DNA from: Bacteroides xylanisolvens XB1A
Lineage (GTDB): Bacteria; Bacteroidota; Bacteroidia; Bacteroidales; Bacteroidaceae
Length of the DNA stretch: 64,000 bases
Assembly: GCF_000210075.1 (NCBI RefSeq)
Contig: NC_021017.1
Coordinates: 2,496,617-2,560,616, forward strand
Reading direction: 5' to 3'
Below the pieces are notes generated by a model. It saw only the letters and a program-made list of their open reading frames with translations. It searched no databases and was not told where the DNA came from. A program made the translations under genes and the position numbers. Below, piece after piece: positions 36,232-44,949 of this stretch (position 1 is the stretch's first letter; the number at the start of each line of letters is the position of its first letter).

Positions 36232-37317
36232 ATGTTAAAAGACTTATTTTCATTATTAACGATTATAGCACTTCTATTTTCATCTTGTTCCAAATCAGAC
36301 GAAGAAGAAAATGGTGATGAACCTCAACCAACCAAACAAACAGCTTATTTCGGAGTTAACCTGTCAGGAGCTGAATTTGGGAATGTATATCCGGGGGTAG
36401 ATGGTACTCACTATGGTTATCCCACAGAAAAAGACTTGGATTACTTTAAAGCCAAAGGTCTTTATCTGGTACGTTTTCCATTTCGTTGGGAACGCATACA
36501 ACCCACAATGAATGGAGAATTAAATGCAACAGAACTGGCAAAAATGAAGAAATTCGTCAAAGCTGCCGAAGATAGAAACATACAGATACTATTGGATATG
36601 CATAACTTTGGAAGATATTGTGTATATTGCGACGGGCAAAGTTCACAAAATAATCAATATGCAATCATTGGTAATGCACGATGCACTGTTGACAATTTCT
36701 GTGACGTATGGAAAAAACTGGCAAAGGAGTTTAAAGACTATAAAAATATCTGGGGTTACGACATTATGAATGAACCCTACGAAATGCTGGCATCGACACC
36801 GTGGGTTAACATAGCCCAAGCTTGCATTAATGCCATCCGCACTATAGATACTAAAACAACCATCATAGTTAGCGGAGACGAATTCAGTTCTGCCAGACGA
36901 TGGAAAGAATGCAGTGACAATCTGAAAACTCTTACAGATCCAAGTAATAACCTGATATTCCAGGCACATATATATTTCGATTCGGATTCTTCCGGAAACT
37001 ATAATAAAGGATATGATGAAGATGGTGCAACCGTTCAAACAGGGGTGGCTCGTTTGAAACCTTTTGTTGACTGGCTGAAAGAGAATAATAAACGTGGATT
37101 CGTCGGTGAATATGGAATACCTGATACTGACGGTCGTTGGCTGGATATTCTTGATGCAGCACTTAAATATCTACAAGAAAATGGAATAAACGGAACTTAT
37201 TGGTCTGCCGGTCCACGATGGGGTGATTATCCCTTATCTGTCCAACCGACCAATAATTACACACAGGATCGTCCGCAATTAAGCACGCTCCTGAAATATA
37301 AAAGTACACAACAATAA
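36232..37317 (+). CDS. GH5_5-like endo-beta-1,4-glucanase, lipoprotein (copy 1)
   Basis: A 361-aa lipoprotein (leader ending LLFSSC, lipid Cys19, followed by KSDEEENGDE, an acidic surface-export-like signal). The GH5 domain opens with FGVNLSGAEFG, then LVRFPFRWERIQP. Acid/base Glu181 (IMNEPYE) and nucleophile Glu293 (VGEYGIP) are present. NLIFQAHIYFDSDSSGNY resembles the fungal Cel5A/GH5_5 motif. Likely a surface endo-glucanase that makes the first cut. A second related copy lies at 39917. Confidence 0.87.
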   Translation: MLKDLFSLLTIIALLFSSCSKSDEEENGDEPQPTKQTAYFGVNLSGAEFGNVYPGVDGTHYGYPTEKDLDYFKAKGLYLVRFPFRWERIQPTMNGELNATELAKMKKFVKAAEDRNIQILLDMHNFGRYCVYCDGQSSQNNQYAIIGNARCTVDNFCDVWKKLAKEFKDYKNIWGYDIMNEPYEMLASTPWVNIAQACINAIRTIDTKTTIIVSGDEFSSARRWKECSDNLKTLTDPSNNLIFQAHIYFDSDSSGNYNKGYDEDGATVQTGVARLKPFVDWLKENNKRGFVGEYGIPDTDGRWLDILDAALKYLQENGINGTYWSAGPRWGDYPLSVQPTNNYTQDRPQLSTLLKYKSTQQ

Positions 37318-37335
37318 TCAGAATAAATACTGTCC

Positions 37336-39906
37336 ATGAGAACTCGAATCATCACCATTATCACTTTACTGCTATCTACTCCAATGATTATTGCACAAAA
37401 ATCAATGGATAAGATAGACAGGGAAAGCTTTGCAGCAAAGCTATCTCCAATAGAAGTAAAAGGTATACAGATGACTGAAGCAGGAAATATTCCTCTTGTC
37501 AGGGATACTCCTGCGAAAATCTCTTTGGACGGAACCTGGCAACTGGCAGAAGGAGGAAGTGAAAAAGAACGTTTACATACCATCTGGACAGATCAAATAC
37601 CCGCCCGTGTGCCTGGTAGTATTCACACCGCATTAGTAGAAAATGAAATCATACCTGATCCATACATCGGACAGAATGACTCTATTGCAGAAAAACAATC
37701 TTACAAAACATGGTGGATGAAGCGGGAGTTCGAACTAGACTCCCCCTCATCTCACTGTATATTATCTTTTGGCGGAATCGCTAACAAATGTACAATATGG
37801 CTCAATGGAAAACTTTTGGGAACACACGAAGGTATGTTCGGAGGCCCCGATTTTTCAATAGGTAAATATTTAAAGAATAAAAATACTCTCATAGTAAAAC
37901 TAGAAGCCATTCCCCAAATGTTTCTGGGAAACTGGCCTCCCAACGCAAATGAAAGTTGGAAATATACTGTTGTATTCAATTGCGTTTATGGATGGCATTA
38001 TGCACAAATCCCATCATTAGGAATCTGGCGTAGCGTTCAATTAAAAGAACAAGCCGCAGTAGAAATAGAATCGCCATTCATCGCCACTCGTTCGCTCGAT
38101 GGTCAAATGCGCTTAACTCTCGATTTGCATAAAGAATCATCTCCATTAAAAGGAGTATTATATGCAGAAGTATCTCCTAAAAACTTTAAAGGAGTAAAAC
38201 AATATTATCATTTCAACATAAATAGTCAGAAGAAACAGGAAACTCTATCTTTAGACCTTCAAATCAAAGATCCGCATCTTTGGTGGCTCAATGACAGAGG
38301 AGAACAAGCACTATACGACCTCAATCTATTCTTCATTCCACAAAAAGGAAAGACCGCCCATGCAAAAACGTCGTTCGGTATACGGACTATTGAGATGAGA
38401 CCATTAATTGATGGTGCTAAAGAAGATTATTATAACTGGACATTTGTCATCAATGACAAGCCGATGTTTATAAAAGGAACAGGCTGGTGCACTATGGATG
38501 CATTAATGGACTTCTCAAGAAATAAATATGAACATTTACTCCAAATAGCCCAAAGCCAGCACATACAAATGCTAAGAGCTTGGGGAGGGGGAATGCCCGA
38601 AACTGATGATTTTTACGAATTATGCGACAAATATGGTATTTTAGTCATGCAAGAATGGCCAACGGCCTGGAATAGCCATAACACGCAACCGTACGCTATA
38701 CTGCAAGAAACAGTGGAAAGAAATACCAAACGATTAAGAAATCACCCTTCTCTTATCATGTGGGGAGCAGGAAATGAATCGGATAAACCATTCGGACCTG
38801 CAATTGATATGATGGGACGACTAAGCATTGAACTTGACGGAACACGTCCCTTCCATCGCGGGGAGGCCTGGGGAGGTAGTCAGCACAATTACAACTGCTG
38901 GTGGGACGATGCCCATCTTAATCATAACTTAAATATGACCGCTCCTTTTTGGGGAGAATTTGGGATAGCATCATTACCTCACATCGAGACAGTGCGTAGA
39001 TATTTGGATGAGGAAAAAGAAGTGTGGCCTCCCCAAAGGAGCGGTAATTTCACACACCACACTCCTATCTTCGGAACAATGAGAGAAATGGAAAAGCTCG
39101 TTCAATATTCCGGTTATTTTATGTCGAAGGATTCGCTGGCTTCTTTCATACTCGGATCACAGTTAGCACAAGTAGTAGGAGTGCGCCATACATTAGAACG
39201 GGCACGCACATTATGGCCTCATACTACCGGAGCACTTTATTATAAGATGAACGATAACTATCCCGGCGTATCATGGTCATGTGTAGACTATTATGGTATC
39301 ATCAAACCTGTCCACTATTTTGTGCAAAAGTCTTTTGCTCCGCTAGCGGCAGTCATGCTATTTGACCGCAGCAATCTTTCCAGTCAAGAAGTCAGTCTTC
39401 CTGTCTATCTACTCGACGATTGCCAAATATTGGAGAAAGAGCCTTATCAGGTCAAAGTGTCTATATACAATGCACTACTAGACACTGTTGCCACCCATAC
39501 TTTTAACGGCACTGGCGATGAGAATGTTGTCAAAAAATTAGGAGAAATAAGTCTGAATAGAGAACAAACCAAATCGACCATGTTATTCTTTGTCTTGGAC
39601 ATAATCAAAGACAACAAGAATATGTATCGGAATTATTACTTTACCAATTACGAAGTACGTCCGGGCTCCATCTTATCAATGCCCCAGACAGAAATAAAAA
39701 TGGAACGCACAGGTAATATAGTGACTTTAACAAATACAGGAAAGTACCCCGCTATCGGAGTGCACATAGAAGCACCAGAAAAGATGGATCAACTTATCGT
39801 TTCAGAGAACTATATATGGCTTAATCCACAGGAATCAAAAATATTAAAAATAAATTTGGAATCTCCAGTTATTGTAAAAGGCTGGAACCTTCAATCACCC
39901 TATTAA
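37336..39906 (+). CDS. GH2 beta-mannosidase-type exo-hydrolase
   Basis: An 856-aa secreted enzyme (signal ~1-20) with the GH2 plan: sugar-binding jelly roll (~70-225), Ig-like domain (~235-345) and TIM barrel (~350 on). Acid/base Glu481 is in GAGNESD and nucleophile Glu541 in WGEFGI. RAWGGGMPETDDFYELCDKYGI and EWPTAW are typical of beta-mannosidases within GH2. It would remove non-reducing beta-mannosyl residues from oligosaccharides in the periplasm. It starts 18 bases after the first GH5_5 gene. Confidence 0.88.
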   Translation: MRTRIITIITLLLSTPMIIAQKSMDKIDRESFAAKLSPIEVKGIQMTEAGNIPLVRDTPAKISLDGTWQLAEGGSEKERLHTIWTDQIPARVPGSIHTALVENEIIPDPYIGQNDSIAEKQSYKTWWMKREFELDSPSSHCILSFGGIANKCTIWLNGKLLGTHEGMFGGPDFSIGKYLKNKNTLIVKLEAIPQMFLGNWPPNANESWKYTVVFNCVYGWHYAQIPSLGIWRSVQLKEQAAVEIESPFIATRSLDGQMRLTLDLHKESSPLKGVLYAEVSPKNFKGVKQYYHFNINSQKKQETLSLDLQIKDPHLWWLNDRGEQALYDLNLFFIPQKGKTAHAKTSFGIRTIEMRPLIDGAKEDYYNWTFVINDKPMFIKGTGWCTMDALMDFSRNKYEHLLQIAQSQHIQMLRAWGGGMPETDDFYELCDKYGILVMQEWPTAWNSHNTQPYAILQETVERNTKRLRNHPSLIMWGAGNESDKPFGPAIDMMGRLSIELDGTRPFHRGEAWGGSQHNYNCWWDDAHLNHNLNMTAPFWGEFGIASLPHIETVRRYLDEEKEVWPPQRSGNFTHHTPIFGTMREMEKLVQYSGYFMSKDSLASFILGSQLAQVVGVRHTLERARTLWPHTTGALYYKMNDNYPGVSWSCVDYYGIIKPVHYFVQKSFAPLAAVMLFDRSNLSSQEVSLPVYLLDDCQILEKEPYQVKVSIYNALLDTVATHTFNGTGDENVVKKLGEISLNREQTKSTMLFFVLDIIKDNKNMYRNYYFTNYEVRPGSILSMPQTEIKMERTGNIVTLTNTGKYPAIGVHIEAPEKMDQLIVSENYIWLNPQESKILKINLESPVIVKGWNLQSPY

Positions 39907-39916
39907 ACAGAACATT

Positions 39917-40957
39917 ATGAAAAAAGTTTTTATTTCGGCTTTTCTACTACTCAGCCTTCTTACTCTAAATGGATGTAAAAGTAATCAACCTCCAGTAAAA
40001 GAGACAGGTGAACCTTACGGAGTAAACTTGGCATGTGCTGACTTCGGTTCATCCTTTCCCGGGGAATATAATAAAGACTATACCTACCCGACAGACCAGG
40101 ACCTCGAATATTGGCAAAAGAAAGGGCTGAAACTTATCCGGTTGCCATTCAAATGGGAACGGCTACAACTTGACTTAAAAGGACCGCTAAACCAACATGA
40201 CCTCAATAAAATGAAAGAACTGGTCAGAGCTGCAGAGAAACGCGATATGGTGGTTCTTCTTGACTTACATAATTACTGTCGCCGTTACATGAACAACGAA
40301 CATACCCTCATTGGAAATAACGGATTAACGATCGGAGACTTGGCTTCTTTCTGGCAAGCTATCGCTAAAGAATTCTCGACTTTTAAAAACATATATGGTT
40401 ATGGGCTAATGAACGAGCCACATGATCTGACCCCGGAAACCAGCTGGTTCGACATGGCACAAGCGTCCATCAATGCCATTCGGGAGGTCGACACAAATAC
40501 TCTTATCATGGTAGGCGGCAATGACTGGTCATCAGCAGAGCGCTGGATTGAACAGAGTGATACACTCAAATATTTAAAAGACCCGGCTAATAACCTTGCT
40601 TTTGAAGCTCATGTATATTTTGACAAGGATGCATCCGGTACCTACAAATATTCATACGAAGAGGAAGAATGTTATCCGGAGAAAGGTATCGACCGGGTAA
40701 AACCATTTGTAGAATGGATCAAACAAAATAAATTTCATGGTTTTATCGGAGAATATGGAATTCCCGACAATGATCCCCGTTGGAATGAAACCCTCGACTT
40801 ATTCTTGGGATATTTACAAGAAAACGGAATCAATGGTACATATTGGGCTGCGGGTCCGTGGTGGGATAGCTATTTCATGGCAATTACCCCCAAAGACGGG
40901 AAAGACAGACCGCAAATGCCTATCATTGAGAAATATACAAGTACCTTAAAAAAATAG
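39917..40957 (+). CDS. GH5_5-like endo-beta-1,4-glucanase, lipoprotein (copy 2)
   Basis: A 346-aa lipoprotein (leader ending LTLNGC, lipid Cys20) clearly paralogous to the gene at 36232: YGVNLACADFGSSFPGEYN, LIRLPFKWERLQ, acid/base Glu167 (LMNEPHD), nucleophile Glu279 (IGEYGIP), NLAFEAHVYFDKDASG, and YLQENGINGTYWAAGPWW. Unlike copy 1 its lipid Cys is followed by KSNQPPVK, without an acidic stretch, so it may face the periplasm. If so the pair divide surface and periplasmic cutting; that is inference. Confidence 0.87.
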   Translation: MKKVFISAFLLLSLLTLNGCKSNQPPVKETGEPYGVNLACADFGSSFPGEYNKDYTYPTDQDLEYWQKKGLKLIRLPFKWERLQLDLKGPLNQHDLNKMKELVRAAEKRDMVVLLDLHNYCRRYMNNEHTLIGNNGLTIGDLASFWQAIAKEFSTFKNIYGYGLMNEPHDLTPETSWFDMAQASINAIREVDTNTLIMVGGNDWSSAERWIEQSDTLKYLKDPANNLAFEAHVYFDKDASGTYKYSYEEEECYPEKGIDRVKPFVEWIKQNKFHGFIGEYGIPDNDPRWNETLDLFLGYLQENGINGTYWAAGPWWDSYFMAITPKDGKDRPQMPIIEKYTSTLKK

Positions 40958-40961
40958 AATT

Positions 40962-42323
40962 ATGTTCAAACGATTCTCCATCTGCTATATTTTACTCATG
41001 CTTTGTATAACTGGAACTTCCGCCCAAGAAGATCGGTGGACAGGAAACGCCACGAATCTATCCAAAGGAAACTTAAGGGTAAATTCTTCAGGACGTTACC
41101 TAGAATACAGTGACGGAACTCCTTTTCTCTACATGGGAGATACAGCATGGGAACTCATCAGCCGCTTAAATGACAAAGAGACTGAACTATATTTGGAGAA
41201 TCGCAGAGAAAAAGGATTTACCGTCATACAAACGGTAATCCTGGATGAATTAGATGATATGGATGTTTCATCTAACGGAGAACCTAAGTTAATTGACGGC
41301 AATATTGACAAGCCCGCTCCCGGCTATTTCACTCATGTAGACAAAGTTATTTCTCTGGCAGCAGCCAAAGGTTTATACATAGCTCTACTACCAACCTGGG
41401 GAGATAAGGTAGACAAACAATGGGGAAAAGGACCGGAGATTTTTACACCGGAAAATGCATATAGATACGGCAAATGGTTAGGAGAACGCTATATGAACGC
41501 ACCCAATCTGATATGGATAATAGGAGGTGATCGAAGTGGAGACGGAAAAAACTTTGCCATTTGGAATGCATTAGCAACCGGTATTAAAAGTGTAGACAAA
41601 AACCATTTGATGACCTATCATCCTCATGGAGAGCACTCATCCTCGTTCTGGTTTCACAATGCTTCGTGGCTGGATTTTAATATGTGTCAATCCGGACACG
41701 CACAACAAGATTTCGCAATCTATCAACGTCTGCTTTTGCCCGATTTAAATAAGGAACCACACAAGCCATGCATGGACGGAGAACCCCGATATGAAAATAT
41801 TCCGATCAATTTCAAAAAAGAAAATGGAAGATTTGGAGATGATGATATCCGCCATACACTTTACCAAAGTATGTTCAGCGGAGCTTGTGGATATACATAC
41901 GGCTGTAATGATATATGGCAGATGTTTGATACCGGACATGAGCCTAAATGTGACGCCGACACTCCATGGTACCAATCAATGGATAAACAAGGAGCCTGGG
42001 ATTTAATTCACTTTCGCAGATTATGGGAGAAATTTGATTTTACTCAAGGAAAAAACCTACAAACCATCTTTGGCGATGTACCTTTAGAAAATAAAAACTA
42101 TCCCGTAGCATTCGGCAACAAAGACTACTTATTAGTATATTTTCCACAAGGTGGAGAGAGAACGATTTATTTGCCTTCAATGAAGGCATCCAAACGGTCT
42201 TTAAAGTGGATGAATCCTCGCAATGGAAGAATCACATTCTATCAAAATACAACAGCAGATACCATTCCCGTATCCTCTCCCACAAAGGGAAAAGGAAATG
42301 ACTGGGTTTTAATTATAGAATAA
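40962..42323 (+). CDS. DUF4038 / GH140-like glycoside hydrolase
   Basis: A 453-aa secreted protein (signal ~1-21) with a TIM-barrel DUF4038 domain (LRVNSSGRYLEYSDGTPFLYMGDTAWEL at ~45-72, written in parts) and a C-terminal beta domain (~365-453). Candidate catalytic acids are Asp190 (IGGDRSG) and Glu274 (DGEPRYE), positions that match the pair in the apiosidase founding GH140. Apiose is not expected in this locus, so the specificity is probably different. It starts 4 bases after the second GH5_5 stop. Confidence 0.75.
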   Translation: MFKRFSICYILLMLCITGTSAQEDRWTGNATNLSKGNLRVNSSGRYLEYSDGTPFLYMGDTAWELISRLNDKETELYLENRREKGFTVIQTVILDELDDMDVSSNGEPKLIDGNIDKPAPGYFTHVDKVISLAAAKGLYIALLPTWGDKVDKQWGKGPEIFTPENAYRYGKWLGERYMNAPNLIWIIGGDRSGDGKNFAIWNALATGIKSVDKNHLMTYHPHGEHSSSFWFHNASWLDFNMCQSGHAQQDFAIYQRLLLPDLNKEPHKPCMDGEPRYENIPINFKKENGRFGDDDIRHTLYQSMFSGACGYTYGCNDIWQMFDTGHEPKCDADTPWYQSMDKQGAWDLIHFRRLWEKFDFTQGKNLQTIFGDVPLENKNYPVAFGNKDYLLVYFPQGGERTIYLPSMKASKRSLKWMNPRNGRITFYQNTTADTIPVSSPTKGKGNDWVLIIE

Positions 42324-42349
42324 TTAACCGAGAAAAATAACTATAGAAT

Positions 42350-43519
42350 ATGAAAAGTAATAGATTAGAAGAGCTAACACAAAATTATGAAGCTCTTATC
42401 AACCGAAAAAATGAGATATGTAACAATAGCAACGGTATATATAAACGTTACTACCACCCTGTATTAACAGCAGAACATGCACCACTCATCTGGAAGTATG
42501 ATTTTGATGAAAAACAAAACCCATTCATGGAAGAAAGAATTGGCATCAACGCTGTAATGAATACGGGAGCCATCAAGATCAATCATAAATACTATCTTGT
42601 GGCGCGTGTGGAAGGAGCAGACCGAAAATCATTCTTTGCAGTAGCAGAAAGTAATAGTCCCGTAGACGGATTTCGTTTTTGGGATTATCCGATAGAAATG
42701 CCGGAGACAGACATTCCTGATACCAATATGTACGATATGCGCCTGACCGCACATGAAGATGGATGGATTTATGGCATTTTTTGTGCGGAACGCAAAGATA
42801 CAAACGCTCCAGCCGGTGATTTATCTTCCGCAGTAGCCGTTGCAGGTATTGCACGAACAAAAGACCTAAAAACATGGCAACGCTTGCCGGATCTGAAATC
42901 TCCGAGCCAGCAACGTAACGTAGTGCTTCATCCGGAATTTGTGAATGGGAAGTATGCCCTGTATACCCGCCCTCAAGATGGTTTTATTGACGCCGGCAAT
43001 GGAGGAGGTATCGGATGGGCACTCATAGATGACATCTGTCATGCCGAAATAAAAGAGGAAAAGATCATCAATAAACGGTTTTATCATACGATCAAGGAGG
43101 TAAAAAATGGAGAAGGGCCACACCCCATTAAAACTCCACAAGGATGGTTACATTTAGCACATGGTGTAAGAGGATGCGCAGCCGGATTACGCTATGTATT
43201 ATACTTATATATGACTTCTTTAGAAGATCCGACAGAAATTATAGCTGAACCTGCAGGTTATTTCATGGCCCCTATAGGAGAAGAAAGAATCGGTGATGTA
43301 TCGAATGTATTATTCTCAAACGGATGGATTGAAGATGATAACGGAAAAATTTATATCTATTATGCGTCTTCGGACACCCGTCTTCATGTAGCCGAATCAA
43401 CAGTAAGCCAGCTTGTAGATTATTGTCTGCACACACCAACCGACGGTTTCCGTTCTATAGAATCTGTGAAGCGGATCATTACTATGGTAAACCACAATAA
43501 ACAATACCTGAAACAATAA
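42350..43519 (+). CDS. GH130 4-O-beta-D-mannosyl-D-glucose phosphorylase
   Basis: A 389-aa cytoplasmic protein, no signal peptide. It closely resembles the B. fragilis mannosylglucose phosphorylase as I recall it: [34 protein letters not shown], the catalytic Asp129 in [35 protein letters not shown] and [19 protein letters not shown]. It phosphorolyses Man-beta-1,4-Glc to mannose-1-phosphate and glucose. This is the strongest evidence that the locus handles a mannose- and glucose-containing beta-1,4 glycan. The adjoining MFS gene would supply the disaccharide. Confidence 0.92.
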   Translation: MKSNRLEELTQNYEALINRKNEICNNSNGIYKRYYHPVLTAEHAPLIWKYDFDEKQNPFMEERIGINAVMNTGAIKINHKYYLVARVEGADRKSFFAVAESNSPVDGFRFWDYPIEMPETDIPDTNMYDMRLTAHEDGWIYGIFCAERKDTNAPAGDLSSAVAVAGIARTKDLKTWQRLPDLKSPSQQRNVVLHPEFVNGKYALYTRPQDGFIDAGNGGGIGWALIDDICHAEIKEEKIINKRFYHTIKEVKNGEGPHPIKTPQGWLHLAHGVRGCAAGLRYVLYLYMTSLEDPTEIIAEPAGYFMAPIGEERIGDVSNVLFSNGWIEDDNGKIYIYYASSDTRLHVAESTVSQLVDYCLHTPTDGFRSIESVKRIITMVNHNKQYLKQ

Positions 43520-43529
43520 ATACATCACC

Positions 43530-44924
43530 ATGGAAAACATAAAACTAAGAGAAAAAATCGGGTATGGATTAGGAGATGCTGCTTCTTCCATGTTTTGGAA
43601 GTTATTCACAATGTATCTGCTATTCTTCTACACAGACGTGGTAGGTATCTCTTCGGCAGTGGTAGGAACAATGTTCCTTATCACACGCATTTGGGACACT
43701 TTCCTCGATCCGTTTGTCGGAATATTAGGCGACCGGACAAACTCACGCTGGGGTAAATTCCGCCCCTACCTATTATGGGTAGCCATACCATTCGGCATCT
43801 GTGGTATACTGACCTTCTCATCTTTTGGAGATAACATGACTACCAAAATAATATTTGCCTATGCCACATATACCCTTATGATGATGGTATATTCATTAAT
43901 CAATGTTCCGTACGCATCTCTATTAGGAGTAATGTCTGCCAATCCACAAGTACGCACAGAGTTCTCCTCCTACCGCATGACATTTGCTTTTGGAGGAAGT
44001 ATTCTGGTACTATTCCTCATTGAGCCACTGGTTGATATATTCAGTAAAATGAAGATAACGGAAAATATACCTGACATCGCTTTCGGCTGGCAGATGGCTG
44101 CAGTCGTATTTGCGATTATGGCTAGTGGAATGTTCTTATTAACTTTTCTATGGACAAAAGAAAGAGTGCAGCCCATAAAGGAAGAAAAAGGATCACTGAA
44201 AGAAGATCTGAAAGATCTGGGCAGAAACAAACCCTGGTGGATTCTTTTATGCGCAGGAATCATGGCATTAGTGTTCAATTCTCTTCGTGACGGTTCTGCT
44301 GTATTCTATTTCAAATATTATGTAGACAGCTCCGATACATTCTCTTTCTCATTCATGAATAGTGCCATTACTCTAATCACGATCTACTTGGTATTAGGAC
44401 AAGCCGCCAATATCCTCGGAATCATGTTTGTGCCGTCACTCACCAAAAGAATCGGTAAAAAGAAAACTTATTTTGTAGCAATGGTTGGCGCTACCATTCT
44501 AAGTGTTTTATTCTACTTCCTTCCTAAAGATTTTATCTGGGGAATTCTTTGTTTACAGGTCTTAATAAGTATCTGTGCGGGTATTATTTCTCCTTTATTA
44601 TGGTCTATGTATGCAGATATATCAGACTATTCCGAATGGAAAACCGGAAGACGGGCAACCGGCCTGATATTCTCTTCTTCGTCCATGTCTCAAAAGTTCG
44701 GTTGGACAATCGGAGGTGCTTTGACCGGATGGCTACTGGCCTATTTCGGTTTCAAAGCAAATGTAATCCAATCCGACTTTGCTCAAACCGGCATTTGTAT
44801 GATGATGAGTATCTTCCCGGCAATTGCCACCATGCTATCAGCATTCTTCATTTCACGTTATCCGTTAAATGAAAAAAGATTATATGAAATATCAACAGAA
44901 CTCGAAGAGAGAAGAAAAAAGTAA
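43530..44924 (+). CDS. GPH/MFS-type sugar:cation symporter
   Basis: A 464-aa inner-membrane protein with about 12 hydrophobic helices and the GPH (MelB-like) features EKIGYGLGDAASSMFW (~6-21), DPFVGILGDRTNSRWGKFRPY (~63-83) and a DISDYSEWKTGRRATGL loop (~362-378). It should carry the short oligosaccharide, presumably Man-Glc, across the inner membrane, next to its phosphorylase 10 bases upstream. Confidence 0.92.
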   Translation: MENIKLREKIGYGLGDAASSMFWKLFTMYLLFFYTDVVGISSAVVGTMFLITRIWDTFLDPFVGILGDRTNSRWGKFRPYLLWVAIPFGICGILTFSSFGDNMTTKIIFAYATYTLMMMVYSLINVPYASLLGVMSANPQVRTEFSSYRMTFAFGGSILVLFLIEPLVDIFSKMKITENIPDIAFGWQMAAVVFAIMASGMFLLTFLWTKERVQPIKEEKGSLKEDLKDLGRNKPWWILLCAGIMALVFNSLRDGSAVFYFKYYVDSSDTFSFSFMNSAITLITIYLVLGQAANILGIMFVPSLTKRIGKKKTYFVAMVGATILSVLFYFLPKDFIWGILCLQVLISICAGIISPLLWSMYADISDYSEWKTGRRATGLIFSSSSMSQKFGWTIGGALTGWLLAYFGFKANVIQSDFAQTGICMMMSIFPAIATMLSAFFISRYPLNEKRLYEISTELEERRKK

Positions 44925-44949
44925 ATTCATCACTAACCAACTAACCAAT

